A stretch of DNA of 64,000 nt from Dehalococcoidales bacterium (GTDB lineage: Bacteria; Chloroflexota; Dehalococcoidia; Dehalococcoidales; UBA5627), in the NCBI GenBank assembly GCA_041656115.1, contig JBBAED010000003.1, positions 93,366-157,365 on the forward strand. Direction: 5' to 3'. Below, piece by piece: positions 15,993 to 24,879 of the stretch; the stretch's first letter is position 1, and the number at the start of each line of letters is the position of its first letter. Under the pieces are notes generated by a model. That model saw only the letters and a program-made list of their open reading frames with translations. It did no database searches and was not told where the DNA came from. A program made the translations under genes and the position numbers.

Positions 15993-17507
15993 ATGGATAA
16001 AGTAGTTATTTTCGATACCACCCTGAGAGACGGCGAGCAAGCCGCCGGTGCCTCTCTGAATATCAATGAAAAGATTGAAATCGCCCGTCAACTGGAAAAA
16101 TTAGGGGTTGACGCTTTAGAGGCAGGCTTTCCTGCTTCTTCAGCGGGCGATTTTGAAGCCGTTGAATTAATATCCCGCGAAATCCGCAAACCCATTATTT
16201 GCGGTTTGGCGCGCGCAATTGCGTCGGATATCGACAAAGCCGCCGAGGCCTTAAAACAAGCCAGACACCCGCGCATTCATGTCTTTGTTTCTTCATCCGA
16301 TGTTCATATTATGCATCAGTTGAAAAAAAGCAAAGAAGAAGTGCTCGAGATGGCTTTTAATATGGTCAAACGCGCCAGAGGCTATGTTGAAGATGTCGAG
16401 TTCTCGCCGATGGATGCCAGCCGCTCAAGCCCCGAATATATTTACAATATGTTGGAGGCGGTAATTGATGCCGGCGCCACGACCTTAAATATTCCCGATA
16501 CGGTTGGTTATGCCGTTCCCGATGAATTCGGTAAACTGATTGCCGGTATTTTTAAAAATGTTCCCAATATCGGTAAAGCGAAAATAAGTGTTCATTGTCA
16601 TAACGATTTGGGGTTGGCTGTTGCCAACTCGCTGGCGGCAATCAATAACGGGGCAAGGCAAATAGAATGCACCGTCAACGGAATCGGAGAAAGAGCCGGT
16701 AACGCCGCTTTGGAAGAAATCGTTATGATTTTAAAAACCCGTAACGATTTATTTGATGTTACAACAAATATCAATACCGAAGAAATTTATAAGACAAGCC
16801 GTTTGGTTAGCGAGTTAACCGGTTTTCCGGTTCAGCCGAATAAAGCCGTTGTCGGCGGGAATGCTTTCCGTCATCAATCGGGTATTCACCAAGACGGTAT
16901 GATGAAAATGTCGAGCACTTACGAGATTATGGATCCCAAATCAATCGGTGTTCCCAGTTCCAGTTTGGTAATGGGGAAATCGAGCGGCAGGCATGCCTTT
17001 AAAGAAAGGTTATCCGAATTGGGTTATAATCCGACCGACGAAGACATTAACCGCCTCTTTATTGCCTTTAAAGAACTGGCGGATAAGAAAAAGGAAGTAA
17101 CCGACAGGGATATCGAGTCCTTGGTAGCGCAAGAGAAACGCGAGGGGATTACGACCGAAGCATACAGATTGGATAGGCTTCAGGTTACCTGCGGCGACAA
17201 AGGTGTTCCCACGGCAGCTGTTCGGCTGGTGGCCGGCGACGGCAATACTATTGCCGATGCCGCATTGGGGACAGGCCCTGTTGATGCCGTTTACGAAGCG
17301 ATTAACCGCTTGGTGAAAGTGCCGAATAAATTAACCGAATTTACGGTAAAATCTGTTACCGGCGGTATTGATGCTATCGGTGAGGTTTTGATTAGAATCG
17401 AGAGCGATGCCGTAACTTACACCGGTCGTGGGGCGGATACCGATATCATAGTTGCCAGTGCCAAGGCTTATTTGAATGCGTTAAACAAACTTTTAAGTTC
17501 TCGTTAA
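15993..17507 (+). CDS. leuA: 2-Isopropylmalate synthase
   Basis: The 504-residue enzyme condenses acetyl-CoA with 2-oxoisovalerate, the first step to leucine. The DTTLRDGEQAAGASL signature, the substrate-binding HVFVSSSDVH, and the metal-binding HCHNDLGLAVAN are all present in the TIM barrel; a C-terminal LeuA dimer/regulatory domain (about 375-504, ending in a GRGADTDIIVASAKAYLNALNK motif) gives leucine feedback. This GRGADTD ending is typical of true LeuA and separates it from the citramalate synthase at the end of the cluster. Confidence 0.95.
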   Translation: MDKVVIFDTTLRDGEQAAGASLNINEKIEIARQLEKLGVDALEAGFPASSAGDFEAVELISREIRKPIICGLARAIASDIDKAAEALKQARHPRIHVFVSSSDVHIMHQLKKSKEEVLEMAFNMVKRARGYVEDVEFSPMDASRSSPEYIYNMLEAVIDAGATTLNIPDTVGYAVPDEFGKLIAGIFKNVPNIGKAKISVHCHNDLGLAVANSLAAINNGARQIECTVNGIGERAGNAALEEIVMILKTRNDLFDVTTNINTEEIYKTSRLVSELTGFPVQPNKAVVGGNAFRHQSGIHQDGMMKMSSTYEIMDPKSIGVPSSSLVMGKSSGRHAFKERLSELGYNPTDEDINRLFIAFKELADKKKEVTDRDIESLVAQEKREGITTEAYRLDRLQVTCGDKGVPTAAVRLVAGDGNTIADAALGTGPVDAVYEAINRLVKVPNKLTEFTVKSVTGGIDAIGEVLIRIESDAVTYTGRGADTDIIVASAKAYLNALNKLLSSR

Positions 17508-17536
17508 AATCGGGTTAAACTTAACAGGGGATAATT

Positions 17537-17635
17537 ATGCCGGTTGGTTCCGGTTTGTACATACCGGCCGTTACCACTACTGCGTTGGTGTTTATAATTT
17601 TGAGTTTACCCCATAATTTGAATAAAAGCGAATAA
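17537..17635 (+). CDS. Possible 32-aa hydrophobic peptide between leuA and leuC
   Basis: A short ORF starts MPVGSGLYIPAVTTTA and has one hydrophobic stretch (about residues 15-25) that could just span a membrane. AGGGG lies seven bases upstream of the ATG. It fills most of the 159-base gap between leuA and leuC. Without relatives in hand it could equally be chance; the ribosome site and placement inside an operon are the only support. Confidence 0.35.
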   Translation: MPVGSGLYIPAVTTTALVFIILSLPHNLNKSE

Positions 17636-17666
17636 CCTTTTGTAATCTTGTTTGAGGAGAATTGAA

Positions 17667-18920
17667 TTGACTTTAATTGAAAAAATATTGGCGGCGCATT
17701 GCGGCGAAGAAAAACTTATTCCGGGGCAATTTATTAGTGTCAAAGTGGATATGGTTTTATCCAATGATATTACCGCACCGATTGCGATTCGGGAATTTAA
17801 AAAAATCGGGGTAAGTAAAGTCTTTGACCCTTCTAAAGTTGTAATGGTTCCGGACCATTTTACCCCCAATAAAGATATTGCCGCTGCCGAGCAGGCTAAA
17901 ATTGTGCGTGAATTTGCCCGCGAACAAAAAATTAACTATTTCGAAATCGGTAAAATGGGCATCGAACATGTTATTTTGCCTGAATCTGGGCTGGTACTGC
18001 CCGGTGATGTGGTTATCGGTGCCGATTCGCATACCTGTACTTATGGAGCCTTGGGGGCTTTTTCAACCGGTATGGGTTCAACCGATATTGCTTCGGCGAT
18101 GGCTACCGGTGAAATTTGGATGAAGGTCCCGCCGACAATTAAATTCATCTACAAAGGTAAACTCGGCAAATGGGTCGGCGGTAAAGATTTAATTCTTTAT
18201 ACCATCGGTAATATCGGCGTTGACGGTGCACTTTATTCGGCAATGGAATTTCACGGAGAGGCCGTCGATGATTTGGATATGGATGGCAGGTTTACAATGG
18301 CCAATATGGCGATTGAAGCGGGAGGCAAAGCCGGTATATTTAAAGTTGATGGAAAAACATTAGATTACATAAAACCAAAGGCGAAGCGCGAATATACGGT
18401 TTATGAACCCGATGCGGATGCCGAATACGCTAAAGTTATTGAATACGATGTAGCCGAAATTGAACCGCAAGTTGCCTGTCCGCATCTTCCTTCCAACACC
18501 AAACCGGTCAGCCAATTGGGCGATATTAAAATCGATCAGGCGGTAATCGGAAGCTGTACCAACGGCAGACTCGATGATCTCAGGTTGGCGGCGGAGGTTT
18601 TGAAAGGTAAAGAGGTTAATCCGCACGTACGTTGTATTGTTATCCCCGGTTCGCAAAAGATTTATTTGCAAGCGGTTAAAGAAGGGCTGGTGGAAACGTT
18701 TATTAATGCCGGTGCGATTGTCAGCACCCCCACCTGCGGGCCCTGTTTGGGCGGGCATATGGGGATACTTGCGGCCGGTGAAAAATGTATTTCTACCACA
18801 AACCGTAACTTTGTCGGCAGAATGGGCAGCCCTAAATCAGAGGTTTATTTGGCCAATCCGGCGGTTGCGGCAGCCAGTGCCGTTACCGGTTACATAACAA
18901 GCCCCGAGGAAGTTAAGTAA
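17667..18920 (+). CDS. leuC: 3-Isopropylmalate dehydratase, large subunit
   Basis: The protein carries the aconitase-type [4Fe-4S] ligands in SCTNGRLDDL and in TPTCGPCLGGHMG, and the GADSHTCTYGALGAFSTGMGSTD substrate block. The start is the TTG at 17667, giving MTLIEKILAAHCGEE and 417 residues; AGGAGA lies six bases upstream. A TTG at 17652 would place the ribosome site inside the gene. LeuCD isomerises isopropylmalate and, because cimA is in the same operon, probably citramalate as well. Its partner leuD is separated from it by a methyltransferase gene, which is unusual. Confidence 0.95.
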   Translation: MTLIEKILAAHCGEEKLIPGQFISVKVDMVLSNDITAPIAIREFKKIGVSKVFDPSKVVMVPDHFTPNKDIAAAEQAKIVREFAREQKINYFEIGKMGIEHVILPESGLVLPGDVVIGADSHTCTYGALGAFSTGMGSTDIASAMATGEIWMKVPPTIKFIYKGKLGKWVGGKDLILYTIGNIGVDGALYSAMEFHGEAVDDLDMDGRFTMANMAIEAGGKAGIFKVDGKTLDYIKPKAKREYTVYEPDADAEYAKVIEYDVAEIEPQVACPHLPSNTKPVSQLGDIKIDQAVIGSCTNGRLDDLRLAAEVLKGKEVNPHVRCIVIPGSQKIYLQAVKEGLVETFINAGAIVSTPTCGPCLGGHMGILAAGEKCISTTNRNFVGRMGSPKSEVYLANPAVAAASAVTGYITSPEEVK

Positions 18921-18922
18921 AA

Positions 18923-19519
18923 ATGAAAATGCTCGGTTTGGAAAAGCTCCTTAATAACAGCCCGTGGAGCAGAAAAAGAGTCTTAAAGTTGGCAAAAGAA
19001 TTATTAAAACTTGTTCAAATTGCCGATAAGTCCGATTTGCTCGAAATCGGCTGTGGGACGGGGGCGGTCAGCAAATATATTGCCGAGACATACGACGGAA
19101 ATATAATCGGGCTGGATATTGACGATAAACAAATTCAAGAGAATTTGAAAAAGATTAAAAACAGGCCTAATTTAAAATTTATTGTTGCCGATGCTTTGGA
19201 ACTGCCTTTTGAAGACAACAGTTTTGATGTTGTTTTGTCGTTTGGTGTCTTACATCATATCGACGGATGGCAAAAAGCGCTTGCCGAGGTTAACCGCGTT
19301 TTAAGGCCCGGCGGCTATTTTATCGGCGCCGAAGTTATTTATCCGGAAGCTATTTCAAGCATGGATAAGGAATCTTCTTACAGTTTTGGGCTGGAATCAG
19401 TCGATATCGATGAAATAGAAGGCTTTTTTACGGATAATAATTTTACCGAGATTTATTCGGCAGCCAATAATTTATTGGTTTGCCAAAATTACGAGGCGGT
19501 TTACCAAAAAGCGGTTTAA
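18923..19519 (+). CDS. Class I SAM-dependent methyltransferase inserted in the leu genes
   Basis: The 198-residue protein has motif I LLEIGCGTGAVSKYIAE (about 39-55), the acidic motif II end GLDIDDKQ, a DALELPF motif and DVVLSFGVLHHIDG followed by LRPGGYFIGAE. This is the UbiE/methyltransferase-11 type; the substrate cannot be read from sequence. It starts 2 bp after leuC and is followed 65 bp later by leuD, so it must be transcribed with the leucine genes. No link between leucine synthesis and a methyltransferase of this type is known to me. An ATG two codons downstream is an alternative start. Confidence 0.88.
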   Translation: MKMLGLEKLLNNSPWSRKRVLKLAKELLKLVQIADKSDLLEIGCGTGAVSKYIAETYDGNIIGLDIDDKQIQENLKKIKNRPNLKFIVADALELPFEDNSFDVVLSFGVLHHIDGWQKALAEVNRVLRPGGYFIGAEVIYPEAISSMDKESSYSFGLESVDIDEIEGFFTDNNFTEIYSAANNLLVCQNYEAVYQKAV

Positions 19520-19584
19520 ATTTCCGCCGGGTAGACGGTTTTGATGTTAGAGTTTAGAATTTTTATAAAGGAGTTAGCTTCTTA

Positions 19585-20079
19585 ATGTTAAAAGGAACAG
19601 TTTTTAAATACGGGGCAAATGTTGATACCGATGCCATAATACCGGCGCGTTATCTTAACGTTTCGGAACCTTGCGAGCTTGCGAAGCATTGTATGGAAGA
19701 TATAGACCTTGATTTTGTTAATAAGGTGAATTGTGGGGATATCATTGTTGCCGCCACTAATTTTGGCTGTGGGTCCTCCAGAGAGCATGCTCCGATAGCT
19801 ATTAAGGCTTCCGGCGTTTCTTGTGTTATTGCTAAAAGTTTTGCGCGTATTTTCTTTAGAAACTCGATTAATATCGGTTTACCGGTATTGGAATGCGAAG
19901 AGGCCGTGGATAATATCAACGCCGGCGATATCCTTGAAGTGGATTTGGAAAACGGGATTATAAAAAATACGACTACCGGAAAAGAGTTTGTTGCTCAACC
20001 GTACCCTGATTTTATGAGCAAATTGATTTCGGCGGGCGGGCTAATCGAATATACCAAAAAAAGATTGGAGAAAAATTAA
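19585..20079 (+). CDS. leuD: 3-Isopropylmalate dehydratase, small subunit
   Basis: The 164-residue swivel-domain protein shows the family blocks YGANVDTDAIIPARYL and ATNFGCGSSREHAPIAIKASGVSCVIAKSFARIFFRN. It is the archaeal/short LeuD form rather than the 200-residue enterobacterial form. It completes the LeuCD isomerase. An AAAGGAG ribosome site lies about ten bases before the ATG. The leuB ATG follows the stop directly with no spacer. Confidence 0.95.
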   Translation: MLKGTVFKYGANVDTDAIIPARYLNVSEPCELAKHCMEDIDLDFVNKVNCGDIIVAATNFGCGSSREHAPIAIKASGVSCVIAKSFARIFFRNSINIGLPVLECEEAVDNINAGDILEVDLENGIIKNTTTGKEFVAQPYPDFMSKLISAGGLIEYTKKRLEKN

Positions 20080-21168
20080 ATGAAGTATAACGTTGTTGTT
20101 TTGCCCGGTGACGGGATTGGTCCCGAAATTATTGCTGAATCCGTAAAGGTAATGGATGCCATCGGTAAAAAATACGGTCATGAATTTAATTATGATTATG
20201 CGCTTATCGGCGGTGTGGCAATCGAAGAAGAGGGTGTTGCCGTCTCACAAGAGACGATTAACAAATGTAAAAACAGCGATGCGGTTTTACTTGGTGCCGT
20301 TGGCGATCCCAGATACGATGACCCGCAGGAACCGGTACACCCTGAAGATGGGTTACTGGCGCTTCGCAAAGAACTGGGGCTGTTTGCCAACATCAGACCG
20401 GTACTTGCTTATCCCTCGCTTGTGGGGCATACCAACTTTAAGCCCGGTGTTTTGGACGGCGTTGATTTTGTTTTTGTCCGTGAACTTACCGGCGGTTTAT
20501 ATTTTGGGCAGCCCAAAAAACGCTGGGAGGAAGCCGACGGCAGATGGGCGGTCGATTCAATGGTCTATTCAGAACATGAAATCGCGCGTATCGTAAGGGT
20601 CGGTTTTGAAATTGCCCGTACTCGCAAGAAGAAACTGATTTCCGTTGATAAAGCGAACGTTTTGCAATCTTCAAGGCTCTGGCGTCAAATTGCAATCGAA
20701 ATTTCAAGTGAATATCCTGATGTTGAACTGGAACATATGCTGGTTGATGCCTGTGCGATGAGAATTATTCAGAACCCCAAATATCTGGATGTTCTGGTTA
20801 CCGAAAACACATTCGGAGATATCTTAACCGATGAAGCCTCGATGCTCGGCGGTTCACTGGGAATGCTGGCATCCGCCAGTTTGGCAGGGGTACCCAAGGC
20901 CGGTGAAAGAACACTCGGAATGTACGAGCCCAGCCACGGCAGCGCACCGCGACACAAGGGCCTTAACGATGCCAATCCGATTGCCACTATTTTAAGTATG
21001 GCAATGATGCTTAATTATTCGTTTGGTCTTTCTGAGGAAGCCGCGGCTGTTGAAAACGCCGTTGCAAAGGTACTCGAAGAAAAATACGGAACTTATGATA
21101 TAATAGGTGAAGGCTCTACTAAAGTTTCCACCAGCCAAATGGGCGATTTAATCGCAGAAAGGGTTTAA
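20080..21168 (+). CDS. leuB: 3-Isopropylmalate dehydrogenase
   Basis: The 362-residue NAD-dependent enzyme oxidises and decarboxylates 3-isopropylmalate. The N-terminal LPGDGIGPEI, the LLGAVGDPRYDD loop, the ALRKELGLFANIRPV substrate motif, the VDKANVLQSSRLWR block and the metal-binding NTFGDILTDEASMLGGSLGMLASAS block are all intact. In citramalate-pathway organisms the same enzyme also processes methylmalate. The next gene starts 11 bp downstream. Confidence 0.96.
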   Translation: MKYNVVVLPGDGIGPEIIAESVKVMDAIGKKYGHEFNYDYALIGGVAIEEEGVAVSQETINKCKNSDAVLLGAVGDPRYDDPQEPVHPEDGLLALRKELGLFANIRPVLAYPSLVGHTNFKPGVLDGVDFVFVRELTGGLYFGQPKKRWEEADGRWAVDSMVYSEHEIARIVRVGFEIARTRKKKLISVDKANVLQSSRLWRQIAIEISSEYPDVELEHMLVDACAMRIIQNPKYLDVLVTENTFGDILTDEASMLGGSLGMLASASLAGVPKAGERTLGMYEPSHGSAPRHKGLNDANPIATILSMAMMLNYSFGLSEEAAAVENAVAKVLEEKYGTYDIIGEGSTKVSTSQMGDLIAERV

Positions 21169-21179
21169 GGTACAGTTTA

Positions 21180-22757
21180 ATGTCTATACAGCTTTACGAT
21201 ACAACACTCAGAGATGGGGCGCAGAAAGAAGGGATTTCTTTTTCTGTAATCGATAAGCTGAATATTGCCGTTAAACTTGATGAACTGGGTGTGCATTACA
21301 TAGAGGGCGGTTGGCCTGGTGCCAACCCCAAAGACATTGAGTTTTTCGAAAAGGCTAAGGATTTAAACCTTAAAAATGCCCAACTTGTTGCTTTCGGCAG
21401 TACCAGAAGGGCTAATGGCAAAGCGGAATCCGATCCGACTTTGGCATCCCTTGTTGAAGCCGGAACAAGTATAGTAACTTTGGTTTCAAAAAGTTCGGCT
21501 CGTCAGGTAACACAGGTATTGGAAACGACGCTTGAAGAAAATATCAATATGGTTGTCGATTCCACGCGCTATCTAAAAAGCAAAGGGATTTCCGTTTTTA
21601 TTGATGCCGAACACTTTTTTGACGGTTATAAAGATAATCCCCAATATGCTTTGGATGTTCTGATTGCCGCCGAAAAAGCGGGAGCGGATTGCTTGGTGCT
21701 TTGCGATACCAACGGCGGGGCTCTCCCCGATGAGGTATTTGATGTGGTAACAAAGGTTAAAGAAGTAACCTCGATTCCGCTCGGAATCCATGCCCACAAC
21801 GACAGCGAGCTTGCGGTGGCAATCACCCTGGCTGCGGTTAAGGCGGGGGCAGTAAATATCCAAGGTACAATTAACGGTTACGGCGAAAGATGCGGTAACG
21901 CCAATTTGTGCTCTATTATTCCCAATCTGAAACTGAAAATGGGGATTGATTGCATCAGCGACGAAAACCTGTCTAAACTATCGGATATTGCCGGTTATAT
22001 TAACGAAATGGCTAATCTTAACCCGAATTCTTCGCTGCCGTATGTCGGAAGCAGCGCCTTTAGCCATAAGGCCGGGTTACATGTTTCCGGTTTAAGCAAA
22101 TGGTCGGGCAGTTATCAGCATATTGACCCCGAGCTTGTGGGCAATAAATCGCGGATGCTTGTTTCCGAGCTTGCCGGCAGGGCCAATATCGTTCATCGTG
22201 CAAGCCAAATAGGGGTTGTTCTTCCTCCCAAAGGCAAAGAAGCCCAAAAACTCCTGGAAACGGTTAAAGATCTTGAAAGCCGCGGTTTCCAATACGAAAA
22301 CGCCGAAGCCTCTTTTGATTTACTGGTTCACAGGGCTCAAGCCGAATATCAATCACCCTTTGAATTAATTGATTATATGGTTATCATTGAAAGCAGGCGG
22401 CGCAAGCCTACCACTCATAACGGTGATGAACCGCTCTCCGAGGCCATGGTAAAAGTCAGAGTAGACGGGCAAATAATGCATACCGTATCGGAAGGAAACG
22501 GACCGGTTAATGCGATGGACCGTGCTTTAAGAAAGGCTTTAGTAGAGTTATATCCGCAAATTTCCTGTATTCAGTTAGTAGATTATAAAGTCCGCATTCT
22601 TGATTCAAAAAATACCGCTTCACAGGTGCGTGTACTGATAGAATCGACCGATGGCGTTGACCGCTGGCGGACCGTTGGGAGTTCTCCCAATATTATCGAG
22701 GCCAGTTGGCTGGCGCTGGCCGATAGCCTGGAATACTGGTTAATTAAAAACAAGTAG
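21180..22757 (+). CDS. cimA: (R)-Citramalate synthase
   Basis: The 525-residue protein belongs to the LeuA superfamily but starts IQLYDTTLRDGAQKEGISFSV, with GGWPGANPKD and FGSTRRAN that mark the long CimA branch rather than LeuA. The barrel ends with HAHNDSELAVAITLAAVKAG, and a C-terminal regulatory domain holds SEGNGPVNAMDRALRKAL. It condenses pyruvate with acetyl-CoA and leads, through LeuCD and LeuB, to 2-oxobutyrate for isoleucine. No threonine dehydratase gene is visible here, which fits this route. It closes the operon, ending 4 bp from the opposing cysteine synthase gene. Confidence 0.92.
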   Translation: MSIQLYDTTLRDGAQKEGISFSVIDKLNIAVKLDELGVHYIEGGWPGANPKDIEFFEKAKDLNLKNAQLVAFGSTRRANGKAESDPTLASLVEAGTSIVTLVSKSSARQVTQVLETTLEENINMVVDSTRYLKSKGISVFIDAEHFFDGYKDNPQYALDVLIAAEKAGADCLVLCDTNGGALPDEVFDVVTKVKEVTSIPLGIHAHNDSELAVAITLAAVKAGAVNIQGTINGYGERCGNANLCSIIPNLKLKMGIDCISDENLSKLSDIAGYINEMANLNPNSSLPYVGSSAFSHKAGLHVSGLSKWSGSYQHIDPELVGNKSRMLVSELAGRANIVHRASQIGVVLPPKGKEAQKLLETVKDLESRGFQYENAEASFDLLVHRAQAEYQSPFELIDYMVIIESRRRKPTTHNGDEPLSEAMVKVRVDGQIMHTVSEGNGPVNAMDRALRKALVELYPQISCIQLVDYKVRILDSKNTASQVRVLIESTDGVDRWRTVGSSPNIIEASWLALADSLEYWLIKNK

Positions 22758-22761
22758 GGAT

Positions 22762-23667
22762 TTAACTTTTGCCGCTCCAGAATTCAAGGCTCAGGTATTT
22801 CCAACCGCCGTCGGGAAGCACCGTTAAGATATTCCCTTCATCGATGCTGTTTGCGATTTCGATAACTTGATGGACGCTGGCCCCCGATGATTGCCCGCAA
22901 AAGATGCCGTTAGTTTGCAGCAGGGCTTTACAAGCTTCATTTGCTTCGCTGCTTGTAACACATACCCGTTCGCTAACAAGCGCTAAATCCAACACCGGCG
23001 GGATAAACGTTTCAAGGCACCTTAATCCCTGAATACAATCGTTAAGAGGCGGTTCAACCCCGATAGTTTTCATTTGGGGGTATTTTTCTTTTAATCTTTT
23101 GGCAACGCCGGTTATTGTTCCGCCGGTGCCGATTCCTGCAACAAAGTAATCAATTTTATCGTACGGAAAATCGTTCAGTATTTCGACTCCGGTAGTTTCG
23201 TAATGTGCCTGAGGGTTAGCGGGGTTGGCAAACTGGTCTGCCACAAAATACTTTGCGCTTTTGGAAACCATATCGTTAACCAAATTAATCGCACCGAGTA
23301 CGCCCTCGCTTGCCTTGGTCAGAATAAGCTCGGCGCCGAAAATTTCAATCAGTTGCTGCCTTTCTTTGCTCATGTTTTCAGGCATAACAATAGTAACATC
23401 ATAACCCATTTTTTTGCCCAGCCAAGCCAGAGATATGCCTGTGTTTCCGCTTGTGGCCTCGATAATGGTTTTGCTTTTATCAAGCTTTCCGCTTTTAACG
23501 GCGTTATCGATTATGTATTTAGCGACGCGGTCTTTGTTACTGGCGCTGCCGCCCAAATTTTGCCCTTCAAGCTTAGCTAAAATACGCACTTTATTGTTTT
23601 CAGTTAATCCCGAAAGTTCAACCAACGGGGTATGTCCGAGGGCATCCAGAGCGTTCTTAAAATACAT
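22762..23667 (-). CDS. Cysteine synthase-like PLP enzyme
   Basis: The 301-residue protein is a fold-type II PLP enzyme of the CysK/CysM family. The PLP Lys is in GGSASNKDR (about residue 45), the phosphate loop ATSGNTGISLA is intact, GIGTGGTITGVAKRLK follows, and SGASV near the end completes the cofactor site. It would make cysteine from O-acetylserine or O-phosphoserine and sulfide; the exact donor cannot be read. ATG at 23667 is chosen because AGGAG is six bases upstream, although a GTG lies directly before it. It converges with cimA with almost no spacer. Confidence 0.88.
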   Translation of the reverse strand: MYFKNALDALGHTPLVELSGLTENNKVRILAKLEGQNLGGSASNKDRVAKYIIDNAVKSGKLDKSKTIIEATSGNTGISLAWLGKKMGYDVTIVMPENMSKERQQLIEIFGAELILTKASEGVLGAINLVNDMVSKSAKYFVADQFANPANPQAHYETTGVEILNDFPYDKIDYFVAGIGTGGTITGVAKRLKEKYPQMKTIGVEPPLNDCIQGLRCLETFIPPVLDLALVSERVCVTSSEANEACKALLQTNGIFCGQSSGASVHQVIEIANSIDEGNILTVLPDGGWKYLSLEFWSGKS

Positions 23668-23804
23668 CACAATCTCCTTTTTTGCTGCCTAAATTATAAC
23701 ATCAATAAACCAACTATTAAACCTGCCGCCGGCTTTATGATTCGCACTCAATTTGTTATAGTATAAACGGGCGCCTGTCGCAAATGTTTGATAAAGGAAA
23801 CGCT

Positions 23805-24395
23805 ATGTCGGATATTAAAAATTTTTATGAAATTGCAATGGAAAAAATTGCGGCAATCGGAGACGCTTCGGAAGAAGAAAAACTGGGCTGGAAATATGTT
23901 CCCGAAGGGGAAAAATTAGCGGCTTCGTGCTTAAACAGCAATAAAGAAATCGAAAACGAAATTAAAAAATACGATAATCAAACCAGGCCGTTTATCTTAC
24001 AAGGCGCACGCAAGGTCTTAATTGCCAATATCGGCTTACCCAAAAACGATATTAGCAAAAAAAATACCCGCAAAGCTATGGATAGTTTGCTTTTTATCAG
24101 TGAAGATAAAGATACGGTTACGGCCGTTTTTGATAAGATTAATTACATTTTTGAACACTACAATACGCAAGGAAAACAGCAGAAAGATCAAACTTACAAA
24201 CTGCTGGAAAAGGAATTTCAAGATAAAGTTAACCAAGCGCTGGCCCAACAGACCGGCACAGCAAATAATGTTAAAGTCAATGTTGAAACCCTGCCTCAGT
24301 TTAAAGAAGAATGGAATAAGGTCTTAATGCAAATAGAAAATCAATACGCGAACTACCTAAACGAGTATAAAAAGGAACTGGCTGAGATTAAATAA
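23805..24395 (+). CDS. Hypothetical helical protein, 196 aa
   Basis: The protein starts MSDIKNFYEIAMEKIAAIGD; this ATG has an AAAGGA ribosome site, unlike one 21 bases upstream. It is largely helical and Lys/Glu/Gln-rich, without signal peptide, membrane segment or recognised motif. A middle segment (VPEGEKLAASCLNSNKEI) and a C-terminal QFKEEWNKVLMQIENQY helix may be conserved blocks, but I do not know the family. It stands alone between the cysteine synthase gene and the Moco riboswitch region. Confidence 0.75.
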   Translation: MSDIKNFYEIAMEKIAAIGDASEEEKLGWKYVPEGEKLAASCLNSNKEIENEIKKYDNQTRPFILQGARKVLIANIGLPKNDISKKNTRKAMDSLLFISEDKDTVTAVFDKINYIFEHYNTQGKQQKDQTYKLLEKEFQDKVNQALAQQTGTANNVKVNVETLPQFKEEWNKVLMQIENQYANYLNEYKKELAEIK

Positions 24396-24611
24396 ACCCT
24401 TTGCGATAAAATATTAAAGGTCTCAAACAAAGATTATACCTATCGAATAGGTTAATCTTAATATGCAATCAAACCGATATACGGTAAATCCTCCGGCTCT
24501 ATTGTTAAATACTATCTGTTACAACGCAAACATTATTTATGATTCATTCCTTAAATAATCCCGGATTCAATCACCCTTAAGCAAGTCGGGTATATTCAGC
24601 AAGTTATATTG
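24396..24611. other. Non-coding stretch with a 12-bp hairpin
   Basis: No ORF is visible between the 196-residue gene and the moaA promoter. AGATTA-T-ACCTAT (24431-24443) pairs with ATAGGTTAATCT (24447-24458) with one bulged base and a 3-base loop. No strong T-run follows, so it is at best a weak terminator. The rest of the stretch is AT-rich and featureless. Confidence 0.45.
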
Positions 24612-24640
24612 TTGACAGGTTTGGCTTATCATAGTATATT
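24612..24640 (+). promoter_or_regulatory. Promoter of moaA-moaC
   Basis: TTGACA (24612-24617) and TATATT (24635-24640) are 17 bp apart. The start would be near 24647, leaving a leader of about 230 bases that contains the riboswitch-like structure and a terminator. Confidence 0.75.
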
Positions 24641-24667
24641 AAACATAGATTGATTCTTTAAAAATAT

Positions 24668-24790
24668 GTTACCTATTAAACCCTCCGAGCTGTAAGCGCC
24701 TAAGGGCTTTTTGCCTATGGATTGCAGCCGGTTAAGGTATGTGGGAAACCTTTATACTGCCCGTATTTGGAAAGGGGGGGATACTGATTT
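24668..24790 (+). ncRNA. Probable molybdenum cofactor (Moco/Tuco) riboswitch
   Basis: The leader of moaA contains the blocks CCCTCCGAGC, CGCCTAAGGGC, TTGCAGCCGGTTAAGG, GGGAAACC, CTGCCCG and TTTGGAAAGG in order, which from memory match the Moco RNA motif. The element sits directly upstream of moaA, its usual place, and is followed by a terminator. Boundaries are approximate. Whether it senses Moco or the tungsten form is unknown. Confidence 0.72.
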
Positions 24791-24804
24791 TTGTTAATTT
24801 GTTG

Positions 24805-24830
24805 TACCTCCTTCGGGAGGTATTTGTTTG
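24805..24830 (+). terminator. Riboswitch expression-platform terminator
   Basis: TACCTCC (24805-24811) and GGAGGTA (24816-24822) form a perfect 7-bp stem capped by a TTCG tetraloop and followed by TTTGTTTG. It lies between the riboswitch-like region and the moaA start, so ligand binding would control read-through. Confidence 0.8.
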
Positions 24831-24879
24831 AAGAGAATATTTTACAATCGGGATACTTTTTGAGTCTGTCGGAGGAAAT

